From: Terrimonas sp.
GTDB lineage: Bacteria > Bacteroidota > Bacteroidia > Chitinophagales > Chitinophagaceae
Assembly (NCBI GenBank): GCA_016125075.1
Contig: WGMO01000007.1
Location: 62,001-126,000 of the forward strand
Length of the DNA: 64,000 nucleotides
Direction of reading: 5' to 3'
The translations under genes and the position numbers were made by a program. The notes under the pieces are model-generated. The model made no database searches, was not told the origin of the DNA, and saw only the letters and a list, made by a program, of their open reading frames with translations. Positions 45,490 to 54,522 of the stretch are shown here, in pieces; position 1 is the first letter of the stretch, and each line of letters begins with the position of its first letter.

Positions 45490-48400
45490 CTAATCCCGCA
45501 TGAACCTTAGGATCACTTTCTTTCCACCCAGTTCATACTGCAGAAAATATATGCCGCCTGAAAGCCTGCTGATATCAACCGGCGTTTCAATCGTATTGGG
45601 TTGTGTTTGAAGAGAGCCTGCTTTTTGACCGGTAGCATTGAATAGGGTCAGCAGGGCCCTTTCTGTTGTGATAGGATGTGCCAGATAAATGGTGTTATGT
45701 GCCGGAACAGGATATACCTTGAAGGCAGCATTGACGGTTGTAACCCCGTTCAGCTGCAGGTTCACGGTTGCTGCATTCGTACTGCTGTGAATAATATTCC
45801 CGGAATAGAAACCCGTAAAGGCTGCATTCAATCGCACCAGGATAGTTGTCGGCGCTACGGACCCATTGGCCCTGACCAGCGTTACCGCTGTTGTTTGCCA
45901 GGTTATACCGCCATTGGCTGAAATCTCGTACTTGGCAGGAGGGGTTACTGTAATATTATCCGTAAGGTTTTGTCCTGAAACCGTATACGATTGTGTTACC
46001 GATGGGCTACCCAGGGTTTGATCAAAACCAGTTAGATTAGCCGTTACAGTTATCAATGGCTTGGGTAAAGTAAGACCGCTAACCGGAACCGTTTTATTGG
46101 CCGTTCCGCTGCTCACATGAACAATATTACCGGCATGGGCTCCGGTGGACGCAGCATTCAAACGAACCGATATCGTGGTTGCAGGAACGGACCCGCCACT
46201 TTGTACCAGTGTTAATGGCGACGCATTACTGAACCAGGTTGTCCCACCGTCAGCGGAGATTTCATAGTCTGCCGGCGCCGTAAGGGTTATGTTGCCGGTC
46301 AGGAAATCACCCTGTACCGTATAGGTTTGAACTGCGGATGCGGTTCCCAGAATCTGCGTGAAGCCGGATAAGGTTCCGTTGACGGTAATCAAAGGTGCAG
46401 GGATCGCTGTTCCATTGACCGGAACATCCACAGAGGCGGCTCCTGTACTGACATGGACAATATTGCCGGAAAAATTACCGGCAGCGGCAGCATTCATCCG
46501 AACATCTATCGAAGTATTGGCCACCATGCCTCCTGAAGATGCAATGACCAGGGGGGATGTATTTGTTTTCCAGGTAACACCGCCATCCCCTGAAACCTCG
46601 AAATTAGCAGGAGGTGTAATCGTGATATTATCGAGGATACCGGTACCGGAAATCGTATAAGCTTGAGGGGCCGAAGGCACGCCAACGGTATGGCTGAAAT
46701 TATTCAGTGTACTGGTTGCTGTTATAACGGGGACAGGAACGGTATTTCCATTAACAGCCAGGTTCACGGTATTCGCTGCCAGGCTGGTATGTGTAATATT
46801 TCCGCTATAGTTTCCGAGCGCAGATGCATTTAAACGCACGGAAATGGTGGTATTTGCCGCCAGTCCCCCGCTTTGTGGTATCACCAGCGGATTGCTGTTG
46901 GTATACCAGGTAGTTCCGCCATCATCTGAAATTTCATAATTCAGGGGTGGTGTAACGGTGATATCGGATAACAAGTCAGCCCCCGACACCGTATAGGTCT
47001 GGACGGATGAAGGCGAGCCGATGATCTGTGTAAAATCACCCAAAGTGCCAGCCGCCAGGACAGTAGGAACGGGCCCACCGGTACTATTGGCAGAACCGAT
47101 CACTTTTACATCTTTCAGCATACCATACCTTCCGAGGCTGCTGCTGCTGCAACTGAAATAGAATCGTAAGGTCAGGGTCTGACCGGGCAATAAAGTAATG
47201 CCTGTCGTACCGGCTAATTCAATAGCATATTCATTGGTGGGGCCGCCAGACTGGTTCGCCAACGCAATAGGATTGGCAAAACTACCCTGGGAAGTGACAT
47301 CAGCAGAATCGGATACAAAATTACTGAGCGAGTAAACCACTGCCAGTTTTGTATTACTGGAGGTCTGATAAAATGCCGAAGTAAGCCGGAGTGAATCAAC
47401 CCTTACAGAATAACCACCATTAGCAGTAACCGTAAATTGTTCATACCAGCTCCTTTGCAGGGTCCCACCCGGGCCTCCGGCAGAAGAACCCCATGCGCCA
47501 CTGCCATCAGGGGTCGCACCAAAGGCTTGTCCATATTGTGCCGAATAGGCCGGTATCGCCGGTACCTGTGTACCATTGGATAAATATAGATTATGCAGCG
47601 TTGGAGTGCTGGGAGTAACACCGGGCGATCTCACAGCAACACTGTCATTACCATCCGTGGAAAATGGCCAGTGTTGTAACACTTCAATGGGAGTGGCCAC
47701 ATTCGTTGCCAATCCGAACACCTGTACATCTTTCAACATTCCATATCTTCCCAGGCTACTGCTGCTGCAACTGAAATAGAATCGGAAAGTAGCTGTTTGT
47801 CCCGGTTGCAAGACCAGGCCATTCGTGCCGGCCACTTCAATGGCGTAACGATTGGTTGGACCCGCAGACTGGTTGGCCAGTGCGATCGGGTTGGCAAAAC
47901 TTCCCGTGGAGGTAACATCGGCAGAATCAGCAATAAAATTACTGAGTGAATAGACCACGGCCAGTTTTGTATTGCTGGAAGTCTGGTAAAAGGCAGCCGT
48001 GGCAAACAGGGAATCGATCCTGACTTCATAACTACTTTTAGCAGTAACCGTAAACTGCTCGTACCAACTCCTTTGCAGGGTACCGCCCGGACCACCGGAA
48101 GACGTACCCCAGGCACCACTGCCATTGGCTGTGGCTCCGAAAGCCTGTCCGTATTGTGCCGAATAAGCTGGAATAGCAGGCACCTGTGTGCCATTGGACA
48201 GATAAAGATTATTTAAGGTCGGAGTACTGGGTGTAACACCTGCTGATCTGACAGAAGCGCTGTCATTACCATCCGTTGTAAAAGGCCAGTGCTGGATAAC
48301 ACCGGGAATGGTGGAAAGGTCTGTTGATAAGCCATAGACTTTCACATCCTTCATCATTCCATATCTACCCAAACTGCTGCTGCTGCAACTAAAGTAGAAG

Positions 48401-51400
48401 CGGAACGTTATTTTTTCTCCGGGATTGATAGTAACCCCATCGATCCCATTCACGGCAAGGGAATAGGTATTGGTGGGGCCGCCAGATTGATTGGCCAATG
48501 CAATCGGGTTGGCAAAACCACCGGGAATGGAACTGACATCCGAAGAGTCGTTCACAAATCCATCCCTGGAATAAACAACCGCAAGTTTGGTATTACTGGA
48601 TGTCTGGTAAAAAGCGGCCGTGGCGAAAATGGAATCCACCCGAACCCTATAACCGTTTTCTGCGGTGACCGTAAACTGCTCGTACCACATTCTCTGTAAA
48701 GTACCACCCGGTCCTCCTGCAGAAGATCCCCATGCCCCACTGCCATCGGCTGTTGCACCGAAAGCCTGTCCGTATTGTGCAGAATAAGCCGGAATAGCCG
48801 GTACCTGAGTACCGTTGGAAAGATATAAATTATTCAGAGTCGGTGTACTGGCGGTTACACCAGGTGATCTTACGGCCTCACTATCATTACCATCAGTCGA
48901 AAAAGGCCAATGCTGTAATACTCCGGGCAGGGTATTGATATCCACGGATTCCCCCACCACTTTAACATCCTTGATCATACCATAGCGTCCGGCACTGCTG
49001 CTGCTGCAGCTAAAGTAGAAACGGAAACTTAATGTTTCCCCCGGCTGTAAGGTCGCACCACCGATCCCTGCCACTGAAAGCGGGAATGTTGCCGATGGCC
49101 CGGCCGTCTGGTTGGGTAAGGATATGGGATTTGCAAATCCACCAGGAATAGAAAATACATCAGTAGAATCATTCACAAATCCATCCTTCGAGTATACTAC
49201 TGCCAGCCTGGTATTGCTGGAGGTATTGTAAAATGCACCTGTCACATAAATTGAGTCTACCCTTACCTGGTAGCCATTATCAGCAGTCACGGTAAACTGT
49301 TCATACCAGATTCTCTGCAAGGTACCACCCGGTCCCCCGATCGCGGTTCCCCACATTCCACTTCCGTCTGCGGAAGCACCAAATGCCTGTCCGAACTGTG
49401 ATGAATAAGCGGGTATGGGTGTAGGGGTTGTTATGGTCGTTCCATTTGATACATATAAATTATTTAGGGTTGGCGTGCTCGGTAAAACACCGGTTGCTCT
49501 TACATCAGCGCTGTCATTGGCATTGGTTGTAAACGGCCAGAGTTGCAATACCTGGTAATTAGGGGCATTACCATCAGCTGTGGTACCGGTCAACATCACA
49601 TATTTTGTTTCACCACTATTGGTGGTCAGTACAAGACTATCCGTATAAGTTCCGGCAGCGGCAGCATTGAGCCTGATCATGATATTGGTGGCACCCACAA
49701 GATTTGCCGTTGGCGTAAGATTGACAGCGGCCGGATTGCTTACCCAGGTCGTGCCGCCATTTGATGAAATATCAAAATTTGCCGGGGGCGTAATCACGAT
49801 ATCGCCCAGCAAATTATCGCCGGAAACTGAGATGGTCTGGGCCGCAGAGGGTGTTCCCAGGTTCTGCCCGAATGCCTGTACCGTTCCGGTCGTTGTGATA
49901 GCGGGCATGCTTGATATTTCTAGGGTATCCGTAACATGGGAGGCATACCCGGTTTTTGAACCCACCAGGTAATAGAAATAAGAGGTGCCTACGGCAGGAA
50001 TCACGTCCGTTAGCTGAAAATTCACCGAACTGTCATTGGTGGCCGTCAGCTCACCGATCTTGGTAAATCCCGATGCCCGGGTGGCGGAACGGAATAATTC
50101 ATATTTGATCTGGTCTTTCGCCCAGCTGATATTCCAGTCGAATGTGCTGTTCGATGCTCCCTTCACGCCTCTGAAATTCGCAATAGCGATATCCCTGGGT
50201 TCGTTTGTACAGACCAGTGACGATACTGCGCAGGGATCCCACGCACCAAAAAGGTTGGCGTTTGTATAAGTAGCCGCTTCCGTTGCATTCAATTGTTTAG
50301 ACCAGGGAACCCGCTGGCTGATGTCTACCGGGTTACCATTGAAAAGCCTGCTCTGGTATTCACCATAATAAATGATATTGGTATTGGTGCCGGCATCCCA
50401 TACGGCCCAGCCTTCTGGTTTGATGGATCCGCTCATCCGTGCATTGAGCCAAACAACTTTATTTTCTGCCGGGGTTGCAAAACCTGTACTATTCTGCCAG
50501 GGTCTTCCCAACACATATTGGGTACCCCCCGTATTATCAGGTATTGCACAATCCCTGAACACGAATCCATTGGCCTGACCCGGTGTGGTGTTGGCGGCCG
50601 TCAGGTAGGAACTGCTGGTATTCGAACGGGTCTTCGCATAGATCGTTGTAGAATCAAAGACGGCGATGGAACTTCCAAAAATGAAATCCACATTGCCATC
50701 AATGTAACAGTCTTTGAAATATTGGCGGGGTGTACCACCACCCTTGATATATAAAGTATCCTGGTTACCAAGGAAACGACAGTTTTTGAAAATGGCCCTG
50801 TCATTATTCACCAGCACAGCGACAGCCTGTGATCCGTCGCCATAGGTGTTGGCGAAGGTAATATTGAAGGCTGCAAAATCAGGAGCACCTACTGTAAAAC
50901 TGGCTGAATTCTGGGTACCTACTGTTCCGCCACCGGGAAGCGGATCACTCGCTCCGTCATCATAATAGAGCAGCACATTGGCTACGCTTTCTCCCACCAG
51001 GTGAATAAAGGGTTTGTTGGAAGGAACCGTTATCTTCTCATAATACTGTCCATTCTTTATAAAAATGATAAAGGGAGCCGTGAGACCCACGGGTGCTGCA
51101 TTGATAGCAGCCTGAACCGTAGTATAGTCGCCTGAACCGTCTTTAGCCACCACCAGGGCTGTTCCCGGAGGAGCCGTTGACTGATAAGCGGTTCCTGTAA
51201 CCGGAACATCCAGTGTAGTGGCCCCATTGCTGGCATTGGTAATATTCCCGGAATAGGGACCAGCTGCTGATGCATTCAACCGAACATTGATCATCTTTGG
51301 CGATACAGTTCCACTGCTTTGCGTTACCGTTAAAGGTGATGCGTTTCCATGCCAGGTAATACCGCCATCGGCAGAAACCTCAAAAGGAACCGGTGGGGTG

Positions 51401-52968
51401 ATCGTTACATCATTGGTAAGACTGTATGCTGAAAGGGTATAATGCTGAATGGAAGAAGGTGCAGGAATATTCTGGGTGAACGCATTCATGGTGCCCGTTG
51501 CAGTGATCCTGGGTGCATCCACCAGGCTGTTCAGATAATTTTCAAGGTTCGTGTAACCGTTAGCAGCAATACCGTTCCGGTCGGCAGGGTCATTTATATT
51601 CAACCCATTCGCAGTTTCATACGCATCCGGCATTCCATCATGATCGGTATCAGTCGGTGCCGTGGTTGAATTTAAAGTAGGCCAGGCATTGACCGTCGAT
51701 GCATAGGGCGTTCCATGCGGGTAACCACCCTGCACGTCAATCAGCCTTCCGGTCCTGTTCATCACATCGTTCACAATCCGTTGATCGAGGGTATCCCTTG
51801 CAAAACTGGCGCCGCCATATTGTAATACCAGGTTATAGGCTTCTTGGGCACTGTGTGTCGTAACCGGTTCCATTGAAAAAGGAGTGGAGACTTTTGCCTG
51901 GGAAGTGTCGGCCTGAGAACCGCCACTCATGGCAGCTCCCAGCCAGTTGTTGGCAGTAATGGCAACAGATCCATCCACGTAATTCCCGTTCACATAATAC
52001 TGCCCATAGGGAAGTACCGGGCTGGAAGTCTGTTTCCCGGGATTTATGACCATATAACGTATAGGAACACCTGAAGAATTCCCGGAAGAAGTGGATGGCC
52101 CGTACTTGAAATAATTATTGACAATATTATAATTACCACCTTCTCCACCATTCACATTATAGGAAGCCCAATTGTAAATAACATTATTCCTGAAATCGGC
52201 GTTTTCCTGTCCCGGTGTGAAAGGAGACAGGTTACGGCTGCCATCGAACCGGGGACCCCTGCCTTTGATATGGGCAATCAGGTTATGATGAAAAGAAGCA
52301 TGCCTTCCCCCCCAGATACCGCCATATCCGTGTTCTTCAAAATCCGTATCTCCGGTTTCAAAATGGTAGGAATAATTTAAGGGTTCAGTAATAAAACTCC
52401 ATTGGATCGTCAGGCTGTCGCCCCGGTAAATAGAGAGCGCTTCATCCGAACTCCAGCTGGACGTACAATGATCGATAATGATGTTTTTATTCCCCAGGTT
52501 ACCAAAAGAATCATCACCTCCACTCCCGTTCACCATACCCAGGTTCTGGTTTTTATCCCCCATCCGGAACCGCATATAGCGGACAATCACATTGTCGCCG
52601 TTAATAACAGTAGGGTAATCGGCAATACAAATGCCATCGCCCGGTGCCGTTTGCCCGGCAATCGTGGTATTGCCCTTGATGGTAAGCTTTGAATTAAGGT
52701 GTATTGTTCCGGAAACCCTGAATACAATCGTCCTATATGTTGCGGTCTGTGATAAGGCATACCGTAAACTTCCGGGGTTATTGTCATCATTCAGGTTGGT
52801 TACTTCAAAAACAGTCGTGGCCAAAGAAGCCGTACCCCTTCCCCCCGACGTATACTTACCGGCGCCTTCCGCTCCCGGAAAGGCCGCTATCTGTGCATTT
52901 GTTTGCTGATAAGAAATAATTACAACTGCAAGAAGTATTAATCTAATCAGAAAAGATCTTGTTGGCAT
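45490..52968 (-). CDS. Giant secreted PL1 pectate lyase-CE8 methylesterase with repeats and T9SS tail
   Basis: This 2,492-residue protein starts at 52968, giving a signal peptide that ends near QQTNAQ; an ATG 11 codons earlier is less likely. Order, with rough residues: PL1 pectate lyase (28-430; IIIDHCTSSWSSDEALS, HGYGGIWGG); a calcium-binding TDTDHDGMPDAYE segment (~440); an Ig-like repeat (487-593); CE8 methylesterase (598-910; GNQDTLY, DFIFGSS, LGRPWQ); an FN3-like domain (915-1017); another Ig-like repeat; four ~205-residue repeats (1140-1961); four Ig-like repeats (1965-2410). The last ~80 residues (YPVPAHNTIYL, GGIYFLQY) are a type IX sorting domain. CE8 would demethylate pectin for the lyase on the same chain. 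Confidence 0.92.
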   Translation of the reverse strand: MPTRSFLIRLILLAVVIISYQQTNAQIAAFPGAEGAGKYTSGGRGTASLATTVFEVTNLNDDNNPGSLRYALSQTATYRTIVFRVSGTIHLNSKLTIKGNTTIAGQTAPGDGICIADYPTVINGDNVIVRYMRFRMGDKNQNLGMVNGSGGDDSFGNLGNKNIIIDHCTSSWSSDEALSIYRGDSLTIQWSFITEPLNYSYHFETGDTDFEEHGYGGIWGGRHASFHHNLIAHIKGRGPRFDGSRNLSPFTPGQENADFRNNVIYNWASYNVNGGEGGNYNIVNNYFKYGPSTSSGNSSGVPIRYMVINPGKQTSSPVLPYGQYYVNGNYVDGSVAITANNWLGAAMSGGSQADTSQAKVSTPFSMEPVTTHSAQEAYNLVLQYGGASFARDTLDQRIVNDVMNRTGRLIDVQGGYPHGTPYASTVNAWPTLNSTTAPTDTDHDGMPDAYETANGLNINDPADRNGIAANGYTNLENYLNSLVDAPRITATGTMNAFTQNIPAPSSIQHYTLSAYSLTNDVTITPPVPFEVSADGGITWHGNASPLTVTQSSGTVSPKMINVRLNASAAGPYSGNITNASNGATTLDVPVTGTAYQSTAPPGTALVVAKDGSGDYTTVQAAINAAPVGLTAPFIIFIKNGQYYEKITVPSNKPFIHLVGESVANVLLYYDDGASDPLPGGGTVGTQNSASFTVGAPDFAAFNITFANTYGDGSQAVAVLVNNDRAIFKNCRFLGNQDTLYIKGGGTPRQYFKDCYIDGNVDFIFGSSIAVFDSTTIYAKTRSNTSSSYLTAANTTPGQANGFVFRDCAIPDNTGGTQYVLGRPWQNSTGFATPAENKVVWLNARMSGSIKPEGWAVWDAGTNTNIIYYGEYQSRLFNGNPVDISQRVPWSKQLNATEAATYTNANLFGAWDPCAVSSLVCTNEPRDIAIANFRGVKGASNSTFDWNISWAKDQIKYELFRSATRASGFTKIGELTATNDSSVNFQLTDVIPAVGTSYFYYLVGSKTGYASHVTDTLEISSMPAITTTGTVQAFGQNLGTPSAAQTISVSGDNLLGDIVITPPANFDISSNGGTTWVSNPAAVNLTPTANLVGATNIMIRLNAAAAGTYTDSLVLTTNSGETKYVMLTGTTADGNAPNYQVLQLWPFTTNANDSADVRATGVLPSTPTLNNLYVSNGTTITTPTPIPAYSSQFGQAFGASADGSGMWGTAIGGPGGTLQRIWYEQFTVTADNGYQVRVDSIYVTGAFYNTSSNTRLAVVYSKDGFVNDSTDVFSIPGGFANPISLPNQTAGPSATFPLSVAGIGGATLQPGETLSFRFYFSCSSSSAGRYGMIKDVKVVGESVDINTLPGVLQHWPFSTDGNDSEAVRSPGVTASTPTLNNLYLSNGTQVPAIPAYSAQYGQAFGATADGSGAWGSSAGGPGGTLQRMWYEQFTVTAENGYRVRVDSIFATAAFYQTSSNTKLAVVYSRDGFVNDSSDVSSIPGGFANPIALANQSGGPTNTYSLAVNGIDGVTINPGEKITFRFYFSCSSSSLGRYGMMKDVKVYGLSTDLSTIPGVIQHWPFTTDGNDSASVRSAGVTPSTPTLNNLYLSNGTQVPAIPAYSAQYGQAFGATANGSGAWGTSSGGPGGTLQRSWYEQFTVTAKSSYEVRIDSLFATAAFYQTSSNTKLAVVYSLSNFIADSADVTSTGSFANPIALANQSAGPTNRYAIEVAGTNGLVLQPGQTATFRFYFSCSSSSLGRYGMLKDVQVFGLATNVATPIEVLQHWPFSTDGNDSVAVRSPGVTPSTPTLHNLYLSNGTQVPAIPAYSAQYGQAFGATPDGSGAWGSSAGGPGGTLQRSWYEQFTVTANGGYSVRVDSLRLTSAFYQTSSNTKLAVVYSLSNFVSDSADVTSQGSFANPIALANQSGGPTNEYAIELAGTTGITLLPGQTLTLRFYFSCSSSSLGRYGMLKDVKVIGSANSTGGPVPTVLAAGTLGDFTQIIGSPSSVQTYTVSGADLLSDITVTPPLNYEISDDGGTTWYTNSNPLVIPQSGGLAANTTISVRLNASALGNYSGNITHTSLAANTVNLAVNGNTVPVPVITATSTLNNFSHTVGVPSAPQAYTISGTGILDNITITPPANFEVSGDGGVTWKTNTSPLVIASSGGMVANTSIDVRMNAAAAGNFSGNIVHVSTGAASVDVPVNGTAIPAPLITVNGTLSGFTQILGTASAVQTYTVQGDFLTGNITLTAPADYEISADGGTTWFSNASPLTLVQSGGSVPATTISVRLNAASTGAHAGNIVHVSSGTANKTVPVSGLTLPKPLITVTANLTGFDQTLGSPSVTQSYTVSGQNLTDNITVTPPAKYEISANGGITWQTTAVTLVRANGSVAPTTILVRLNAAFTGFYSGNIIHSSTNAATVNLQLNGVTTVNAAFKVYPVPAHNTIYLAHPITTERALLTLFNATGQKAGSLQTQPNTIETPVDISRLSGGIYFLQYELGGKKVILRFMRD
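45741..47075 (-). repeat. Four tandem ~110-residue Ig-like repeats
   Basis: Each unit runs from an ITxxGTLxxFxQ-like start through SVQTYTVSG, ITVTPPxxYEISxDGGxTW and TISVRLNA to a GNIxHxS end. Two further single copies of the same type sit elsewhere in the giant protein, at roughly 51.2-51.5 kb and 49.6-49.9 kb. They are probably beta-sandwich spacers between catalytic modules and the sorting domain. Confidence 0.8.
47086..49551 (-). repeat. Four tandem ~615-bp repeats within the giant lyase gene
   Basis: Units start at 49551, 48921, 48300 and 47682 and are 210, 207, 206 and about 199 codons long. Each begins V(L/I)Q(H/L)WPF and contains GGPGGTLQRxWYEQFTVTA, YQTSSNTKLAVVYS and RFYFSCSSSSxGRYGM. 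Similarity holds at DNA level, for example in the CTGCTGCTGCAACT-like stretch near each unit's end. I do not recognise the domain. Its Trp/Tyr-rich beta-strand texture would suit a carbohydrate-binding or adhesion module. Confidence 0.85.
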
Positions 52969-53004
52969 GAAAGTTAATGAGTGGCTGGTAAAGATGCTCA
53001 TACG

Positions 53005-54450
53005 CTAATTTTTGACGTTAGTTTTTTGTGCCCGCTTATTTTCCGGAACCAGGCTATTGACATATAATTCAAGATTCGTATAGTAAGGATCTAAGGATAC
53101 AACTGTTGCATCATTGCCCTGATGGACATCAAGACCCATTTTTTTCTCCCAATTGTCAGGCATTCCATCCCCGTCACTGTCTTTGGGGGCCTGCAGGTAC
53201 TGCAGCAGGGGCCAGGCATTCCGGGTCAGTTCATATTCGGTGCCATGTGGAAAACCGCCTTGTACATCGATCAGTTTTCCGGTACCCTCTTGTACATCGC
53301 GGACGATGCGCTGGTCAAGGGTGTCTCGATGCAAACTGGCGCCGGCATGGGCCAATACAAGCCGGTATGCTGCCTCTGCAGACTGTGTCGTTACGGGATC
53401 AGCAGGAAATTCCTTATCCACAAGTGCGATTTCTCTATCGGCTGCATTCCCCTGGTGCATTTCCACCCCCAATTCATTATGGGCAGAAATCTCGGGAAAC
53501 CCTTCCAAACAATTCCCGGCAATAAAAAATTTTCCGAAGGGGATCTCTTCTCCTTTTTTATAGGGATTGAGAAAACGGTCGCGGGCGTTTTTTTTAGTGG
53601 AGGGTCCTGGTTTGTAGTAATTGTTGAGCATATTGTAGGATCCCCCTTCGCCGGCATAGGAGTTGTTTTCTCCCCAGTTATAAATAACATTATTGCGGAA
53701 ATCAACAAACTCCGGGCGCTTGTTTCTGATCCCATTGAACCTGGGGGTTCGGTTATTGCAATGCGCAAAAAGGTTATGATGTGCAGACATATGCTCTCCG
53801 CCCCAGATGCCCCCATAACCATGGTGTTCATACCCTGTATCTCCTTCCTCAAAATGATAGGAATAATTCAGGGGTTCTGCAATAAGATTCCATTGGAGGG
53901 TGGTACTGTCGCCTGCGTATACCGTAAAGGCCTCATCTGTGCTCCAACTCATGGTGCAATGATCGATGATAATATTTTTTCTGTGCGTGCCGCCAAATGC
54001 ATCGTCGCCACCATTCCCATCAATCATTCCTGCTTTTTGGTTTTTATCCCCCATCCGGAACCGCATATACCGTACAATGATATTATCCCCCTTTAAGAGG
54101 ACAGGGTAATCAGCAATACAGATCCCGTCTCCCGGGGCTGTTTGTCCTGCAACGGTAAGGTCTCCCCTGAAATTCAGTTCGGAATTCAGGTGGATGGTTC
54201 CGGATATGCTGAACACCACGAAACGTTTTTCTTTTGCTTCCACGGCATTGCGCAGGCTACCCGGGCCATCATCTTCCAGGTTGGTCACTACATATACTTT
54301 CCCTCCCCTTCCCCCGGTGGTATATTTTCCAAAACCCTCTGCGCCGGGAAACGCGAGGGGCCCCTGCTGTGTAAAACCTGAAATCCCGGTCAATATTAAA
54401 ATGACCAGGAATCCGGAAACATGATGTTTTGAAATATCTTTTTTATTCAT
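53005..54450 (-). CDS. PL1 pectate lyase, single domain
   Basis: This secreted 481-residue protein (signal peptide ending near GFTQQ) is a beta-helix pectate lyase closely similar along its whole length to the N-terminal module of the giant protein. Shared stretches include AGQTAPGDGICIADYP, IVRYMRFRMGDKNQ and HGYGGIWGG. Like that module it has a C-terminal DSDGDGMPDNWE calcium-binding segment. It has no T9SS tail and no lipobox, so it may act in the periplasm while the giant works outside. It lies 36 bp before the giant gene, which suggests tandem duplication. Confidence 0.92.
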   Translation of the reverse strand: MNKKDISKHHVSGFLVILILTGISGFTQQGPLAFPGAEGFGKYTTGGRGGKVYVVTNLEDDGPGSLRNAVEAKEKRFVVFSISGTIHLNSELNFRGDLTVAGQTAPGDGICIADYPVLLKGDNIIVRYMRFRMGDKNQKAGMIDGNGGDDAFGGTHRKNIIIDHCTMSWSTDEAFTVYAGDSTTLQWNLIAEPLNYSYHFEEGDTGYEHHGYGGIWGGEHMSAHHNLFAHCNNRTPRFNGIRNKRPEFVDFRNNVIYNWGENNSYAGEGGSYNMLNNYYKPGPSTKKNARDRFLNPYKKGEEIPFGKFFIAGNCLEGFPEISAHNELGVEMHQGNAADREIALVDKEFPADPVTTQSAEAAYRLVLAHAGASLHRDTLDQRIVRDVQEGTGKLIDVQGGFPHGTEYELTRNAWPLLQYLQAPKDSDGDGMPDNWEKKMGLDVHQGNDATVVSLDPYYTNLELYVNSLVPENKRAQKTNVKN

Positions 54451-54480
54451 CCCATAATTGGCTTTCTGATGATGAATTGG

Positions 54481-54515
54481 TGGGCAGGATGCAGTTTTTT
54501 ATGCCATCCTGCCCA
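54481..54515 (-). other. Strong intercistronic stem-loop
   Basis: TGGGCAGGATG (54481-54491) and CATCCTGCCCA (54505-54515) form a perfect 11-pair stem with a 13-base loop, 8 bp after the stop of the DUF4957-like gene and before the PL1 start. No T-tract follows on the minus strand. It may protect the 3' end of the susCD part of the mRNA and so set different protein amounts. Confidence 0.55.
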
Positions 54516-54522
54516 AAGAATT

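Noticed and set aside
47086-49551. Regular DNA repeats considered as a CRISPR-like array
   Set aside because: The period is about 615 bp, the repeats stay in frame within a single coding sequence, and there are no short repeat/spacer units or cas genes.
53122-54096. 324-codon plus-strand frame
   Set aside because: It is fully antisense to the PL1 lyase gene. Long antisense frames are expected opposite such repetitive beta-helix coding sequence, and no start signal or motif was seen.
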